From assembly GCA_019117125.1 (NCBI GenBank), contig DXAL01000001.1:1-51415 (forward strand): DNA of 51,415 nucleotides, written 5' to 3'. Of the stretch, positions 1 to 9,136 are shown in pieces. A program made the position numbers and the translations under genes. The notes beneath the pieces were generated by a model. It was not told where the DNA came from, searched no databases, and was given only the letters and a program-made list of their open reading frames with translations. Positions within the stretch are counted from its first letter, which is position 1. Every line of letters begins with the position of its first letter. The stretch is from Candidatus Mediterraneibacter merdipullorum (GTDB taxonomy: Bacteria > Bacillota > Clostridia > Lachnospirales > Lachnospiraceae).

Positions 1-371
1 AGGGCATCCGGCTGCGCGGTCCTGCCATCGAGTGCCGCATCAATGCGGAGATTCCGGAGAAGAACTTTATGCCAAGCCCCGGCGTGGTGAAACACCTGCA
101 CCTCCCGGCAGGCAACGGCGTGCGCGTGGACACGGCGCTCTATACCGGATACCGCATCCCGTCGGAATATGATTCCATGATCGCCAAGGTCATCGTCCAT
201 GCGCCGGACCGCAACGCGGCGATCCAGAAGATGCGCTCCGCCCTGGATGAAATGGTGATCCTCGGCGTGGAGACGAACCTGGACTTCCAGTTCCAGATCA
301 TGCGCAATCCGGAGTTCTGCGAAGGCAGGGCGGACACCGGGTTCATCCAGCGGATGCTGAGGCTGGACTGA
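1..371 (+). CDS. accC: Biotin carboxylase, C-terminal fragment (cut by window edge)
   Basis: Open from the left edge (frame begins at nt 3) to TGA at 369-371. The roughly 122 residues match the C-terminal biotin carboxylase domain of AccC: GPAIECRINAE, then PSPGVV, YDSMIAKVIVH and the GVETNLDFQ stretch, in the usual order and ending at the usual place. The enzyme carboxylates biotin on the carrier protein using ATP and bicarbonate. The ATP-grasp part lies outside the window. The next gene, pxpA, starts 33 bp downstream on the same strand. accB/accC-like genes are often found beside the pxp 5-oxoprolinase genes, so this copy may belong to that cluster rather than to the main fatty-acid operon; the missing upstream sequence would decide. 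Confidence 0.93.
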   Translation, partial: GIRLRGPAIECRINAEIPEKNFMPSPGVVKHLHLPAGNGVRVDTALYTGYRIPSEYDSMIAKVIVHAPDRNAAIQKMRSALDEMVILGVETNLDFQFQIMRNPEFCEGRADTGFIQRMLRLD

Positions 372-403
372 TCCGGATATCATGTAAGAAAGAAGGGAAT
401 GAA

Positions 404-1174
404 ATGTATAAAGTAGATTTAAACAGCGACCTGGGGGAGAGCTTCGGACGCTATACCCTCGGGATGGATGAGAAGATCATCCCCCTCATTTCCTCGGCGA
501 ATATCGCCTGCGGATTCCATGCGTCAGACCCGGTGGTGATGATGCAGTCCGTAAGCCGCACAAAGGAGGCGGGCATCCGCATCGGCGCACATCCGGGATT
601 CCCGGACCTGATGGGATTCGGACGCCGGAACATGGTGGTCTCGCCGGAAGAGGCAAAGGCCTATACACTGTATCAGATCAGCGCCCTGGGCGGCATGTGC
701 CAGGCACAGGGAATGAAGCTGCAGCATGTGAAGCCCCACGGTGCATTCTACAATATGGCGGCGAAGGACTATGCACTGTCCAGCGCCATCTGCGAGGCAG
801 TCAGAGATTATGACCCGGAACTGATCGTCATGGGCCTTTCCGGAAGCGAGACGATCCGCGCGGCAAAAGACCTGGGGCTTAAGACTGCAAGCGAAGTGTT
901 CGCGGACCGCGGTTATGAGGAGGACGGAAGCCTCGTCAACCGGAAGAAAGAAGGCGCCTTCATCCGCGACGAGGGTGAGGCCATCGCCCGGGTGGTGCGC
1001 ATGGTGAAGGAAGGCAAAGTGACCGCTGTTACCGGAAAGGATATTGATATCCGGGCGGATTCCGTGTGCGTGCACGGGGACGGCGAGAAAGCGCTGCTCT
1101 TTGTGGAGAAGATTCGCAGCGCGCTGAAAGAAGAGGGAATCCAGATCGCGCCGCTTGATGAAATCTGTAAATAA
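404..1174 (+). CDS. pxpA: 5-oxoprolinase subunit A (LamB/YcsF family)
   Basis: A 256-residue protein of the LamB/YcsF family at the usual length. It opens with the family signature DLNSDLGESFG; other hallmarks are NIACGFHASDP, IGAHPGFPD, HVKPHGAFYN and the FADRGYEEDGSLVNR segment. In bacteria PxpA works with PxpB and PxpC to cleave 5-oxoproline (pyroglutamate) to glutamate with ATP, a damage-clean-up reaction in the cytosol. pxpB and pxpC are not in the window and may lie upstream of the accC fragment. The ATG at 404 follows a GAAGGGAATGAA ribosome-binding stretch. A glutamate-yielding enzyme fits the nitrogen theme of the region, but no link is shown. Confidence 0.92.
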   Translation: MYKVDLNSDLGESFGRYTLGMDEKIIPLISSANIACGFHASDPVVMMQSVSRTKEAGIRIGAHPGFPDLMGFGRRNMVVSPEEAKAYTLYQISALGGMCQAQGMKLQHVKPHGAFYNMAAKDYALSSAICEAVRDYDPELIVMGLSGSETIRAAKDLGLKTASEVFADRGYEEDGSLVNRKKEGAFIRDEGEAIARVVRMVKEGKVTAVTGKDIDIRADSVCVHGDGEKALLFVEKIRSALKEEGIQIAPLDEICK

Positions 1175-2380
1175 CCGGTAGTTAATAGTAATATTTATCC
1201 CGGACAGGCGATCAAGCCTTTTATAGATCAGCCATTAGTAAAGATACTTGCCGGTGTGAGGAGATGCGGCAAGTCCACTATTTTTGAAATGCTTGCGGAC
1301 GAACTGAGAAACCGCGGGATACCGGATGAAAGGATCATCCAGAAACGATATACGGAAATGGACATTCCTGACGACATTTCTGCAAAAGATATGTATAACG
1401 AACTTACAGACTGTATACGTGGAAAAGGACATTGTTATCTTCTGCTGGATGAGATACAGGAAGTAAGAGGATGGGAGAAGTGTGTAAACAGCCTTCTGGA
1501 AGGACAGGATGCTGATATTTATGTGACAGGGTCTAATTCCAGACTGATGTCCAGTGAACTGTCGACCTATCTGACCGGGCGTTTTGTATCAGTCCCTGTG
1601 TTTACCCTGTCGTTCAGGGAGTATCTCGACTTTAAAAAAGGCGATTCCCGCCCGGAAAAGGAACTGCTGGAAGAATATATCCGTTTCGGCGGATTTCCGG
1701 TTATCGCGCTGGGCAGCTATGATGAGCAAAACGCATATCAGATCGTAAACGGAATTTATCATACGGTGATTTCAAGAGACATTGTTAAACACCACCGCAT
1801 CAACCGGCAGGATCTTTTTGACCGGGTTGTTAAGTATATTCTTGAAAATATGGGGAAAACCTTTTCCGCGAATTCTATATCAAAGTTTTTAAAAAGCGAG
1901 CACCGCACTGTATCTGTTGAGTCGATCTATAATTATCTGCACTGGCTGGAGCAGGCGTTTATCATTTATCCATGCCGCCGTTATGATATCCAGGGAAAAA
2001 GCCTCCTGAAGACACAGGAAAAATATTATCTGGCGGATGTCACTCTGAAATACTGTCTTTTGGGATACAACCGTAAAATGCTGGACGGCGCACTGGAAAA
2101 TATTGTTTTCCTTGAGATGAAACGGCGGGGGTATGATGTCTGTATCGGAAAGAACGGCACAAAGGAAATCGATTTTATCGGTGTGCGCAGAGATGAAAAG
2201 GTGTATGTGCAGGTCTGCGTGCAGCTGCCGGAAAATTCGGACAGAGAAATCGGAAACCTCATGGAGATACCGGATCATTATCCGAAATATGTAGTTACGC
2301 TCAACGGGATGGATACGGGAATAGAAAACGGGATAAAGATCGTACATCTGGCAGATTTCCTTCTGGCTGAGGTGTGGTGA
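1175..2380 (+). pseudogene. AAA ATPase with DUF4143, 5'-truncated
   Basis: Family: stand-alone AAA_14 ATPase with a C-terminal DUF4143 (nuclease-like) domain, cellular role unknown. Visible parts are the P-loop GVRRCGKST, a Walker B region CYLLLDEIQE, the sensor-like VTGSNS, LTGRF and FGGFP, and a C-terminal KEIDFIG stretch. The frame is open from the pxpA stop (1172-1174) and gives convincing N-terminal family sequence, IKPFIDQPLVKILAG, before the P-loop, but there is no ATG or usable start there. The first start-like codon, GTG at 1256, would delete the first glycine of the P-loop and has no ribosome binding site. The gene therefore seems to have lost its 5' end. Its sequence is AT-richer than its neighbours, suggesting transfer. 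Related loci lie at 25195 and 37942. Translation from a non-standard start cannot be excluded. Confidence 0.7.
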
Positions 2381-2402
2381 TCACTGCAGGGAGTGAATAT
2401 AC

Positions 2403-2882
2403 ATGGGTAAAAAAGATGAAAAAACAAATGTGATGCGTCTTCTGGAGCAGAAAAAGATTCCGTACAACAGTTATAATTATCTGAGCACCGGAGCCATCAG
2501 CGGCACGGAGGTTGCAAAGGCCCTGGGAGAGAATCCGGATCTTGTATTTAAGACGCTGGTTACAGAAGGAAGATCAAAAGAACATTATGTGTTTGTGATT
2601 CCTGTGGAGAAGGAACTGAATCTGAAGAAGGCGGCGAAGAGCGTGGGTGAGAAGAGCATTGAAATGATCCGGCAGAAAGAGCTGCTTCCGCTGACCGGAT
2701 ATGTGCACGGCGGCTGCTCGCCGATCGGCATGAAAAAGCCGTTTACAACGACGATTGACGAAAGTGCGGCCGCGCACGGAAAAATCATCTTCAGTGCGGG
2801 AAAGATCGGCTATCAGGTCGAAGTGGCGCTGGAAGACCTGAAGAAGATTGTGCGGTTTCAGCTCGCGGATGTGACAGAGTAA
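2403..2882 (+). CDS. ybaK: Cys-tRNA(Pro)/Cys-tRNA(Cys) deacylase, YbaK/EbsC type
   Basis: 159 residues, the normal size for the YbaK subgroup of the aminoacyl-tRNA editing superfamily. Family features are the N-terminal LLEQKKIPYNSYNY, the NPDLVFKTLVTEG segment with its lysine, FVIPVEKELNLKKAAK, the YVHGGCSPIGMKKPF loop and the C-terminal GKIGYQVEV. Such proteins hydrolyse mischarged Cys-tRNAPro in trans. The start at 2403 is preceded by GGAGTGAATATAC. The gene stands between the truncated ATPase and a clear terminator at 2904-2936, so it closes a transcription unit. Confidence 0.9.
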   Translation: MGKKDEKTNVMRLLEQKKIPYNSYNYLSTGAISGTEVAKALGENPDLVFKTLVTEGRSKEHYVFVIPVEKELNLKKAAKSVGEKSIEMIRQKELLPLTGYVHGGCSPIGMKKPFTTTIDESAAAHGKIIFSAGKIGYQVEVALEDLKKIVRFQLADVTE

Positions 2883-2903
2883 AAATGCAGATCTATGTCT
2901 GAC

Positions 2904-2936
2904 GGAGTCTCCGGTAGAAGGAGGCTCCCTTTCTTT
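2904..2936 (+). terminator. Rho-independent terminator after ybaK
   Basis: GGAGTCTCC (2904-2912) pairs with GGAGGCTCC (2920-2928) over nine pairs including one G-T wobble, with a seven-base loop, followed by CTTTCTTT. It separates ybaK from the transporter operon. Confidence 0.85.
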
Positions 2937-2946
2937 ATGCTTTTTA

Positions 2947-2975
2947 ATGACATGGCCATGACAATATGCTATATT
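2947..2975 (+). promoter_or_regulatory. Predicted sigma-A promoter for the ABC importer operon
   Basis: ATGACA (2947-2952), a 17-base spacer and TATATT (2970-2975), about 45 bp ahead of the first permease gene and just past the ybaK terminator. The match is fair; nothing else nearby is better. Confidence 0.55.
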
Positions 2976-3019
2976 TATTAAATGGGCAATCAGGTTTTAA
3001 AGAAAGGCGGTGAGAGGAT

Positions 3020-3952
3020 ATGGCCCGATATACATGCAGGCGTATACTGACGGGGCTCCTCTCTCTTTTTGTCCTTATTACGGTTACGTTTTTCCTGGTC
3101 CGCATCATCCCCGGAAGCCCGTTCCAGAGGGGCGGGGTGTCGGAGCAGGTGGTGGAAGCCGTCGAGCAGGAGTACGGGCTGGATAAGCCCCTTCTCACCC
3201 AGTACCTTTCCTACATGGGGGAGGTGCTGCACGGGAATCTGGGGATATCCTATCAGGACCCGTCGGTCCGCGTGACGGAAATCATCGGGCGGGCGTGGCC
3301 CATCACGGCTTCCGTCGGACTGACGGCGCTGGCGGCATCCCTCATCCTTGGGACAGGCTTCGGGGTCCTGAGCGCGGTGTCGGACCGAAGGGGCGTAAAG
3401 CATGTGCTCTCGGCAGGCGGCATGGTGGCGGCGGGCATCCCGGGCTTCGCGGCGGCCATCCTGCTGATGCTCGTATTCAGTGTGAAATTAAAGCTGCTTC
3501 CGGCGTCCGGACTGTTAAGCCCGATCCATTACATCCTGCCGGTGGCGGCGCTCTCGCTCTATCCGGCGGCCATGGTCTCGCGGCTGGTCAGCAGTACGCT
3601 GGAGACGGAGCTTACGAAAGATTATGTGCTGTTTGCCAGGGCCAAAGGACTTGGCAGGCGGCAGGTCATATTTACACATGCGCTGAAAAATGCGTATCTC
3701 CCGGTCATCAATTACATTGGTCCGGCGTCCGCATCCCTGCTGACGGGAAGCTTCGTGGTGGAGAGCATTTTCACCATACCCGGGCTCGGGCGGGAGTTTG
3801 TCGGCTCGATCACGAACCGGGATTACACGCTCATCCTGGGGCTTACGGTCTTTATGGGCGCAGTGGTGATCCTTGTAAATCTTATTACGGACCTGCTGTG
3901 CGCGTGGCTGGATCCGAAGACCCGGAGGGCATACCGGGAGGAGCGCGCGTAA
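3020..3952 (+). CDS. ABC importer permease, OppB/DppB/NikB type
   Basis: 310 residues, typical for the first permease of peptide/nickel-type importers. It shows an N-terminal membrane helix (LTGLLSLFVLITVTFFLVRI), the family region from YGLDKPLLTQYLSYMGEVLHG, several more membrane segments, the EAA-type loop with DYVLFARAKGLGRR, and the typical end SIFTIPGLGREF then NRDYTLILG. It forms a heterodimeric channel with the next gene. The start at 3020 follows AAAGGCGGTGAGAGG. Substrate cannot be read from the permease. Because cobalamin genes lie in the same gene run, a cobalt, nickel or metallophore substrate is as plausible as peptides. Confidence 0.9.
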   Translation: MARYTCRRILTGLLSLFVLITVTFFLVRIIPGSPFQRGGVSEQVVEAVEQEYGLDKPLLTQYLSYMGEVLHGNLGISYQDPSVRVTEIIGRAWPITASVGLTALAASLILGTGFGVLSAVSDRRGVKHVLSAGGMVAAGIPGFAAAILLMLVFSVKLKLLPASGLLSPIHYILPVAALSLYPAAMVSRLVSSTLETELTKDYVLFARAKGLGRRQVIFTHALKNAYLPVINYIGPASASLLTGSFVVESIFTIPGLGREFVGSITNRDYTLILGLTVFMGAVVILVNLITDLLCAWLDPKTRRAYREERA

Positions 3953-3971
3953 ACGGAAAGGAGGGCACGTC

Positions 3972-4838
3972 ATGCGGAAGCGGATCAGACAGCAGTGGAA
4001 AACATACATGGGCGGCAGCCGGATGGCGGCAGCCGGATGCATCGTACTCGCGGTCTGGATTCTGCTGGCGGTGATGGTGCCGCTTGTCAGTCCCTGGTCG
4101 TATTCCGCGCAGGATGCCCAGATACGCAACCAGGGCGCTTCCCTGCTTCACTGGTTCGGAACGGACCGGTTCGGGCGGGATCTGTTTACCCGGGTCTGGT
4201 ACGGCGCGGGCATCAGCCTGAGAGTAGGCATCCTGAGCGCCCTGCTCAACGGGTGCATCGGCGTGCTCTACGGCGCGGTGTCCGGTTATGCCGGCAGGCG
4301 CGCCGACCAGGTCCTGATGCGCATTGCGGATATTTTGTCCGCCATTCCGTCCATGCTCTATGTCATCCTCATCACCCTTGTTCTGGGGGCAGGCGTGGGC
4401 AGCATGATCCTGGGACTCTGCATCGCAGGATGGATTGGCATGGCCCGGATGGTCCGGGGGGAGGTCCTCCGGCTCAAAGAGATGGAATACGCCTATGCAG
4501 CCCGGATGGAGGGCATCTGTCCGCTGCGCATCCTGCTGCGGCATCTCCTGCCCAACGCGGCAGGTCCCATCATCGTGAACCTGATATTCCTCGTCCCGCA
4601 GGCGATTTTTACAGAGGCATTTTTAAGTTTCCTCGGCGTGGGCATCGCGGCGCCGGAGGCGAGCCTTGGGACGATTATCCAGGAAGCCAGGAGCCAGATG
4701 ATGCTTTATCCCTACCAGATGCTGTTCCCGCTCCTGGTGCTCTGCGTGATGCTGCTGGCGCTGAACATGGCTGGGACGGCAGCGGAGAGACAGGCAGGCG
4801 GACAGGCTCCGGCGGCAGGTGGGAGAGAAGAAGGATGA
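3972..4838 (+). CDS. ABC importer permease, OppC/DppC/NikC type
   Basis: 288 residues. The N-terminal part has the OppC_N helix (AAAGCIVLAVWILLAVMVPL) and the family loop HWFGTDRFGRDLFTRVWYGA. The permease core follows, with the EAA-type loop EYAYAARMEGICPLRILLRHLLPN and the signature FLSFLGVGIAAPEASLG. It pairs with the preceding OppB-type protein. The gap between them is 19 bp with an AAAGGAGGG-like site, and the stop overlaps the next ATPase start in an ATGA arrangement, so translational coupling is likely. The last twenty or so residues are rich in Ala, Gly and Gln and look non-conserved. Confidence 0.9.
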   Translation: MRKRIRQQWKTYMGGSRMAAAGCIVLAVWILLAVMVPLVSPWSYSAQDAQIRNQGASLLHWFGTDRFGRDLFTRVWYGAGISLRVGILSALLNGCIGVLYGAVSGYAGRRADQVLMRIADILSAIPSMLYVILITLVLGAGVGSMILGLCIAGWIGMARMVRGEVLRLKEMEYAYAARMEGICPLRILLRHLLPNAAGPIIVNLIFLVPQAIFTEAFLSFLGVGIAAPEASLGTIIQEARSQMMLYPYQMLFPLLVLCVMLLALNMAGTAAERQAGGQAPAAGGREEG

Positions 4839-6625
4839 ATGTGCTGGAAGTCAGAAATCTGAGCGTACAGTATCCGGGAGCGCAGGGCGCACCGGATATC
4901 GTAAATAATATCAGCTTCACTGTGGAAAAGGGGAGCATCACCGGGCTCGTAGGGGAGTCCGGCTCCGGAAAGAGCACGGCGATGCTGGCGGTGATGGGAC
5001 TGCTGGGCGCCCGCGCGTCCGTGCGGCACGACGGCATCACGGTGAGCGGCAGCGCCCCGGTTCCCGGGAAAAATGTGGCGATGATTTTTCAGGACTCCTT
5101 AAGCTGCCTGAATCCGTCGGTGAAGATCGGGCGGCAGGTCCGGGAGACGGTCCGGGCGAGGACGGGATGCACCAGGAAAGAGGCGGCGGCGCGGGCAGTG
5201 CAGTTGCTGGAGATGGTTGGCATCCGCAACCCGGCGCTGAGGATGAGGCAGTATCCCTTTGAACTTTCCGGAGGCATGCGCCAGAGGGTCGTGCTCGCCA
5301 TCGCCCTTGCCTGCGAGCCGGAGCTCATCATCGCAGATGAGCCTACCACAGCGCTGGACGCGGTCGTGCAGGCGCAGATATTACAGCTGCTGCGCCGTAT
5401 CGTGCGGGAGACCGGGACTGCCCTGCTGCTTGTCAGCCATGACATGGGCGTGACCGCTGCCATGTGCCGGGATGTGTATGTGATGCGCGCCGGGGAAATC
5501 ATCGAGAGCGGCACGGCAGAAGATATTTTCTACCACCCCTGTGAGGCGTATACGAAGCAGCTCTTAAAAGATGCGAAAGGCGGCAGGCTCCGGGTGGGAG
5601 AAGCAAAGAGCGGGGATGAGGGACCGGCCGGGGAAGAGGCGCTCCTGCGGCTGGAACATGTGACGAAGATATTTGATGAGAGAGAAGGCATCCGGGATAT
5701 TTCCCTGGAAATCCGCAGAGGCGAGATACTGGCGCTGGTCGGGGAGAGCGGAAGCGGCAAGACGACGGCTGCCCGCATCCTGACGGGAATGCTGCGGGAG
5801 GATGCAGGGGAACTGTATCACAACGGGCAGGTCTTAAAGCGCGGACGCCGGATGGATTCCTTCCAGGGAACGGTGCAGATGGTATTCCAGGACCCTTATG
5901 CATCCCTGAACCCCTGTCTTACCGTGCGCCGTGCGCTTTTGGAGGCGCTGGACGGGTCGGAGCGGCTCCGGGGGCTTTCCGGGCAGGAAAAAGAGGAGCG
6001 CATCCGGGAAATCCTGACGCTGACAGGGCTTCCGCAGGAAGCCGCAGACCGGTATCCCCGGGCATTTTCCGGCGGACAGCGCCAGCGCATCGGCATCGCC
6101 AGAGCGCTGGTCACAGAGCCGGATGTGCTGGTGTGCGACGAAGCGATTTCCTCCCTGGATGCGACCACGCGGGAGCAGATACTGGAGCTCATCTTCCGGA
6201 TACAGAGGAAAATCGGGTTTGCCTGTCTGTTCATCTCTCATGACATGTATGTCGTGCGAAGGATCAGCGACCGCATCGCCGTGATGTACGGCGGGCATAT
6301 CGTGGAGACCGGGAAGACGAAGCAGGTCTGCAAAGACCCCTGGCATCCCTATACCAGGCTGCTGCTCTCGGCGGTTCCGGAGCCGGACCCCATCCGGGCG
6401 TCCAGGATGAAATCCGGACCGGCAAGAGAGTCCGCCGGGAATCCGGGGGCATGCACGGACGCGCGCTGCCCCTTTGCAGACCGGTGCGGCTATGCGCTGG
6501 AATGCTGCGGGAAGGAGGCGCCGGGGCAGTACCGGTTCGGTGACCGGGAGGTGTCCTGCTTCCTCTATTCAGAGGAGCACAGCGGCCGGCGCGGCAGCAC
6601 GTACCGGATGACATCCCAGATATAG
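4835..6625 (+). CDS. Fused double ATPase of a peptide/nickel-type ABC importer
   Basis: 596 residues from ATG 4835, which overlaps the permease stop. Two complete nucleotide-binding domains lie in one chain. Domain 1 (about 1-250) has GESGSGKST, LSGGMRQR and LIIADEPTTALD. Domain 2 (about 275-525) has GESGSGKTT, FSGGQRQR and VLVCDEAISSLD. Each has the HPxxPY-like region of the Opp/Dpp family, and the tail carries a cysteine cluster (CPFADRCGYALECC) like the oligopeptide-ATPase C-terminal domain. Most related systems use two separate proteins (D and F); GsiA-like fusions are known. It powers the two permeases. The open frame continues upstream of 4835 over the oppC-like gene, but that part is an out-of-frame reading. 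Confidence 0.92.
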   Translation: MNVLEVRNLSVQYPGAQGAPDIVNNISFTVEKGSITGLVGESGSGKSTAMLAVMGLLGARASVRHDGITVSGSAPVPGKNVAMIFQDSLSCLNPSVKIGRQVRETVRARTGCTRKEAAARAVQLLEMVGIRNPALRMRQYPFELSGGMRQRVVLAIALACEPELIIADEPTTALDAVVQAQILQLLRRIVRETGTALLLVSHDMGVTAAMCRDVYVMRAGEIIESGTAEDIFYHPCEAYTKQLLKDAKGGRLRVGEAKSGDEGPAGEEALLRLEHVTKIFDEREGIRDISLEIRRGEILALVGESGSGKTTAARILTGMLREDAGELYHNGQVLKRGRRMDSFQGTVQMVFQDPYASLNPCLTVRRALLEALDGSERLRGLSGQEKEERIREILTLTGLPQEAADRYPRAFSGGQRQRIGIARALVTEPDVLVCDEAISSLDATTREQILELIFRIQRKIGFACLFISHDMYVVRRISDRIAVMYGGHIVETGKTKQVCKDPWHPYTRLLLSAVPEPDPIRASRMKSGPARESAGNPGACTDARCPFADRCGYALECCGKEAPGQYRFGDREVSCFLYSEEHSGRRGSTYRMTSQI

Positions 6626-6674
6626 GAAGATGACCTTCCGGATACGGGAGGAGAAGGACAGGAGACGAGACAGG

Positions 6675-8291
6675 ATGAAGAAACGAATTACAGCAGTACT
6701 GCTGGCACTGGCATTGACCTGCACCGCAGCGCTGACCGGATGCGTGACGGCAGCGCCTGTATCTGACGGCGCGGAAGGGAAGCAGCTCACCGTGGCAGTC
6801 AATAGCGACACCGGTTCCATGGACCCGGCGGGCTCCATCGCGCTCACCTATCTGGCATATTCGGTGAGCGCCCTGGATGAGCTTCTCACATTTGATGAAA
6901 ACGGGGACATCGAATACCGGGCGGCAGAAAGCCATGAGGTCAGCGACGACCAGACGGTGTGGACTTTCCATCTGCGGGAGGATGCGTGCTGGTCGGACGG
7001 CTCCCCTGTGACGGCGGCGGATTTTTACAATACCATCACCCGCGCGCTGGACCCGGCATCCGGGAGCGGCTATGCCAATTATCTGTTCCCCATTGAAAAT
7101 GCGGAGGCAGTCTACAACGGCGAAGCGGAATTGGAGAGCCTGGGAGTGGAGATGCCCGACGACAAAACGCTCATCTTTCATCTGGAGGAGCCCTGCGTTT
7201 ATTTCCCGGACCTGCTCCGGCTTCCCGTGTACACTCCCTCCTGCGCAAAGTATGCCGATTCGGTGGAGAGCGGCTGGGACAAGAATCCGGATACCAGCCT
7301 GGCAAACGGTCCCTTCTGCCTTGCGGAATATGTGCCGGACCAGTATTTCGTCCTGGAAAAGAACGAATACTACTGGAACGCGGACGCGGTCAGCCTGGAC
7401 CGCATCGTCTACCGGTTCTTTGACGATGCCCAGTCTATGGCAAATGCCTATGAAGCGGGTGAAGTGGATGTCGCCACGTCCCTTTCCTCCACGGTTATGG
7501 AGGCGTATGAGGGGCAGGACGACCTGTTTGTCACCGACCTCATTGCCACGCGGTACATCTATATGAATCTGGATGTGGAGCCGCTGGATGATGTGCGCGT
7601 CCGGGAGGCGCTCAATCTTGCCATAGACCGGGAAGCGCTCTGCAGCATTGTAGGGAGCGATACAGAGCCCACCCGCAGCCTGGTGGCAAAATACATGAAA
7701 GACCGGAATACCGGGGAATACTTTGTGGACGGGGCAGAGCCGCCCTTTGAGGAAGATGTGGAACGAGCCAGACAGCTCCTGGCAGAGGCGGGCTATCCGG
7801 ACGGGGAGGGATTTCCGGAGCTGACGTACCGGTATCCGACCCTGGAGATGGATTCGGATACGGCTCAGGTGGTACAGGAACAGCTGAAACAGAACCTGAA
7901 TATTACCATCCGGCTGGAAGCCCAGGAACTGCAGGCAAATTATTCCGCGCGCCACGCAGGGGATTTCGACCTGTGCCGGATGAACTGGACGGCAGATTTC
8001 GCGGACCCCTTCACCTACCTGTCGATGCTCACCTCCAACAGCACCTACAACTGCAGCGGCATCCGGGATGAGGCATATGACGCGCTGGTGGAGCAGGCGG
8101 GAAGGGAGACGGACCCGGAAGAGCGGACGGCGCTCATGCACGAGGCGGAGCAGCTGGCAGTGGGGGAGCAGTTCTACATCATCCCCCTGTATGCCATGAA
8201 GAGCGTCAACCTGGTGAACCCGGATGTGACCGGCATCCGGCAGGTCCCGGCAAGCGGGGCGCTGGAATACCGGTATGCGGATATCGGGTGA
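6675..8291 (+). CDS. Solute-binding lipoprotein, family 5 (peptide/nickel type)
   Basis: 538 residues from ATG 6675, chosen because it gives a proper signal peptide: KKR, a hydrophobic stretch and the lipobox LTGC. An in-frame ATG at 6630 would put a charged 15-residue tail ahead of it. The mature protein has SBP_bac_5 features: DTGSMDPAGS, the VWTFHLREDACWSDGSPVTAADF block, NGPFCLAEY, LNLAIDREALC, ARQLLAEAGYPDG and a late NWTADFADPFTYLSML. It binds the substrate outside the membrane for the importer encoded just upstream. The ligand is unknown. The downstream gene starts about 70 bp later without an obvious terminator. Confidence 0.9.
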   Translation: MKKRITAVLLALALTCTAALTGCVTAAPVSDGAEGKQLTVAVNSDTGSMDPAGSIALTYLAYSVSALDELLTFDENGDIEYRAAESHEVSDDQTVWTFHLREDACWSDGSPVTAADFYNTITRALDPASGSGYANYLFPIENAEAVYNGEAELESLGVEMPDDKTLIFHLEEPCVYFPDLLRLPVYTPSCAKYADSVESGWDKNPDTSLANGPFCLAEYVPDQYFVLEKNEYYWNADAVSLDRIVYRFFDDAQSMANAYEAGEVDVATSLSSTVMEAYEGQDDLFVTDLIATRYIYMNLDVEPLDDVRVREALNLAIDREALCSIVGSDTEPTRSLVAKYMKDRNTGEYFVDGAEPPFEEDVERARQLLAEAGYPDGEGFPELTYRYPTLEMDSDTAQVVQEQLKQNLNITIRLEAQELQANYSARHAGDFDLCRMNWTADFADPFTYLSMLTSNSTYNCSGIRDEAYDALVEQAGRETDPEERTALMHEAEQLAVGEQFYIIPLYAMKSVNLVNPDVTGIRQVPASGALEYRYADIG

Positions 8292-8362
8292 GAGCAGCCT
8301 GGAACGGATGACAGGAAATCCGGGACAAGGGCAGCAGCCCGGAACAGATGGAGAACGAAGAT

Positions 8363-9136
8363 ATGGATGACAAGGCAATCATAAATATGGCAGTCCTGGC
8401 AGGAGAGATCATGCTCCGGAGCGGTGCAGAGACTTACCGGGTCGAAGACACGATGAAACATATCCTGAATACCACGGGAACGGCGGAGGCGGAAGCGCTC
8501 GTGATGCTCACGGGCATCATCGTCACGGTCAGCCATCCCGGGGAAGAGGCGGTCACGGTCATGCGCCGGGTGCACGACCGGGGGACCAACCTGCACCGCA
8601 TCGTCGAGGTCAATGAAATCTCCAGGCAGTACTGTGCAGGGGAACTCTCAGCAGAAGAGACGCGGGAGAAACTGAAAAAGATACGGGGAAAACAGTACAC
8701 TACCTGGATGTACAATCTGGCGACCATCCTTGTGCCGGCAGGTTTTGCACCTCTGTTTGGAGGCGGATTTGCGGAGATTATCTCCGCAGGGGCGGCAGGC
8801 GCCATCCTGGCAGTCCTGATGACCGCAGGGAAGCGGGTGCGGATGAGCGCATTCCTCCTCAATATTCTATGTGCGGCGGGCGTGGCTGCGGCTGCGGCAG
8901 TGCTGAAAGTGACTGAGCCGGTGGTGAACATGGACACAGTCATCATCAGCAGCATCATGCCCCTTGTGCCGGGCGTGGCAATCACCAACGCCATACGCGA
9001 CACCCTCCGGGGCGACTATATCTCCGGCGGAGCGCGGGCGCTGGAAGCCTTTATGACAGCGGCGGCTGTGGCGATCGGCGTGGGCGCGGGCATTGCATCG
9101 GTGAATATTCTGTGGCAGGGAGGTGTACTGCTGTGA
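8363..9136 (+). CDS. Threonine/serine exporter family protein, N-terminal-domain type (DUF1212)
   Basis: Matches the ThrE N-terminal domain: GEIMLRSGAETYRVEDTM, VHDRGTNLHRIVEVNEISR, then about five hydrophobic helices with GGGFAEIISAGAAGA and IMPLVPGVAITNAIRD. I prefer ATG 8363, with GGAG nine bases upstream, over ATG 8348, which has no clear site. The protein then has 257 residues. Family members export threonine or serine in some actinobacteria. Here, as in many Firmicutes, the exporter is split, and the C-terminal half is the next, overlapping gene. It sits between the ABC importer and cobalamin genes; threonine is the source of the aminopropanol arm of cobalamin, but that link is speculation. 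Confidence 0.85.
   Translation: MDDKAIINMAVLAGEIMLRSGAETYRVEDTMKHILNTTGTAEAEALVMLTGIIVTVSHPGEEAVTVMRRVHDRGTNLHRIVEVNEISRQYCAGELSAEETREKLKKIRGKQYTTWMYNLATILVPAGFAPLFGGGFAEIISAGAAGAILAVLMTAGKRVRMSAFLLNILCAAGVAAAAAVLKVTEPVVNMDTVIISSIMPLVPGVAITNAIRDTLRGDYISGGARALEAFMTAAAVAIGVGAGIASVNILWQGGVLL

Noticed and set aside
3995-4834. Upstream extension of the fused ATPase frame over the second permease gene
   Set aside because: The permease is real in its own frame, and ATG 4835 with the ATGA overlap is the natural ATPase start.
6264-8378. Long minus-strand open frame (about 700 codons) opposite the lipoprotein gene
   Set aside because: It is antisense to a clear solute-binding protein and reads as His/Arg/Val-rich sequence with no family motif.
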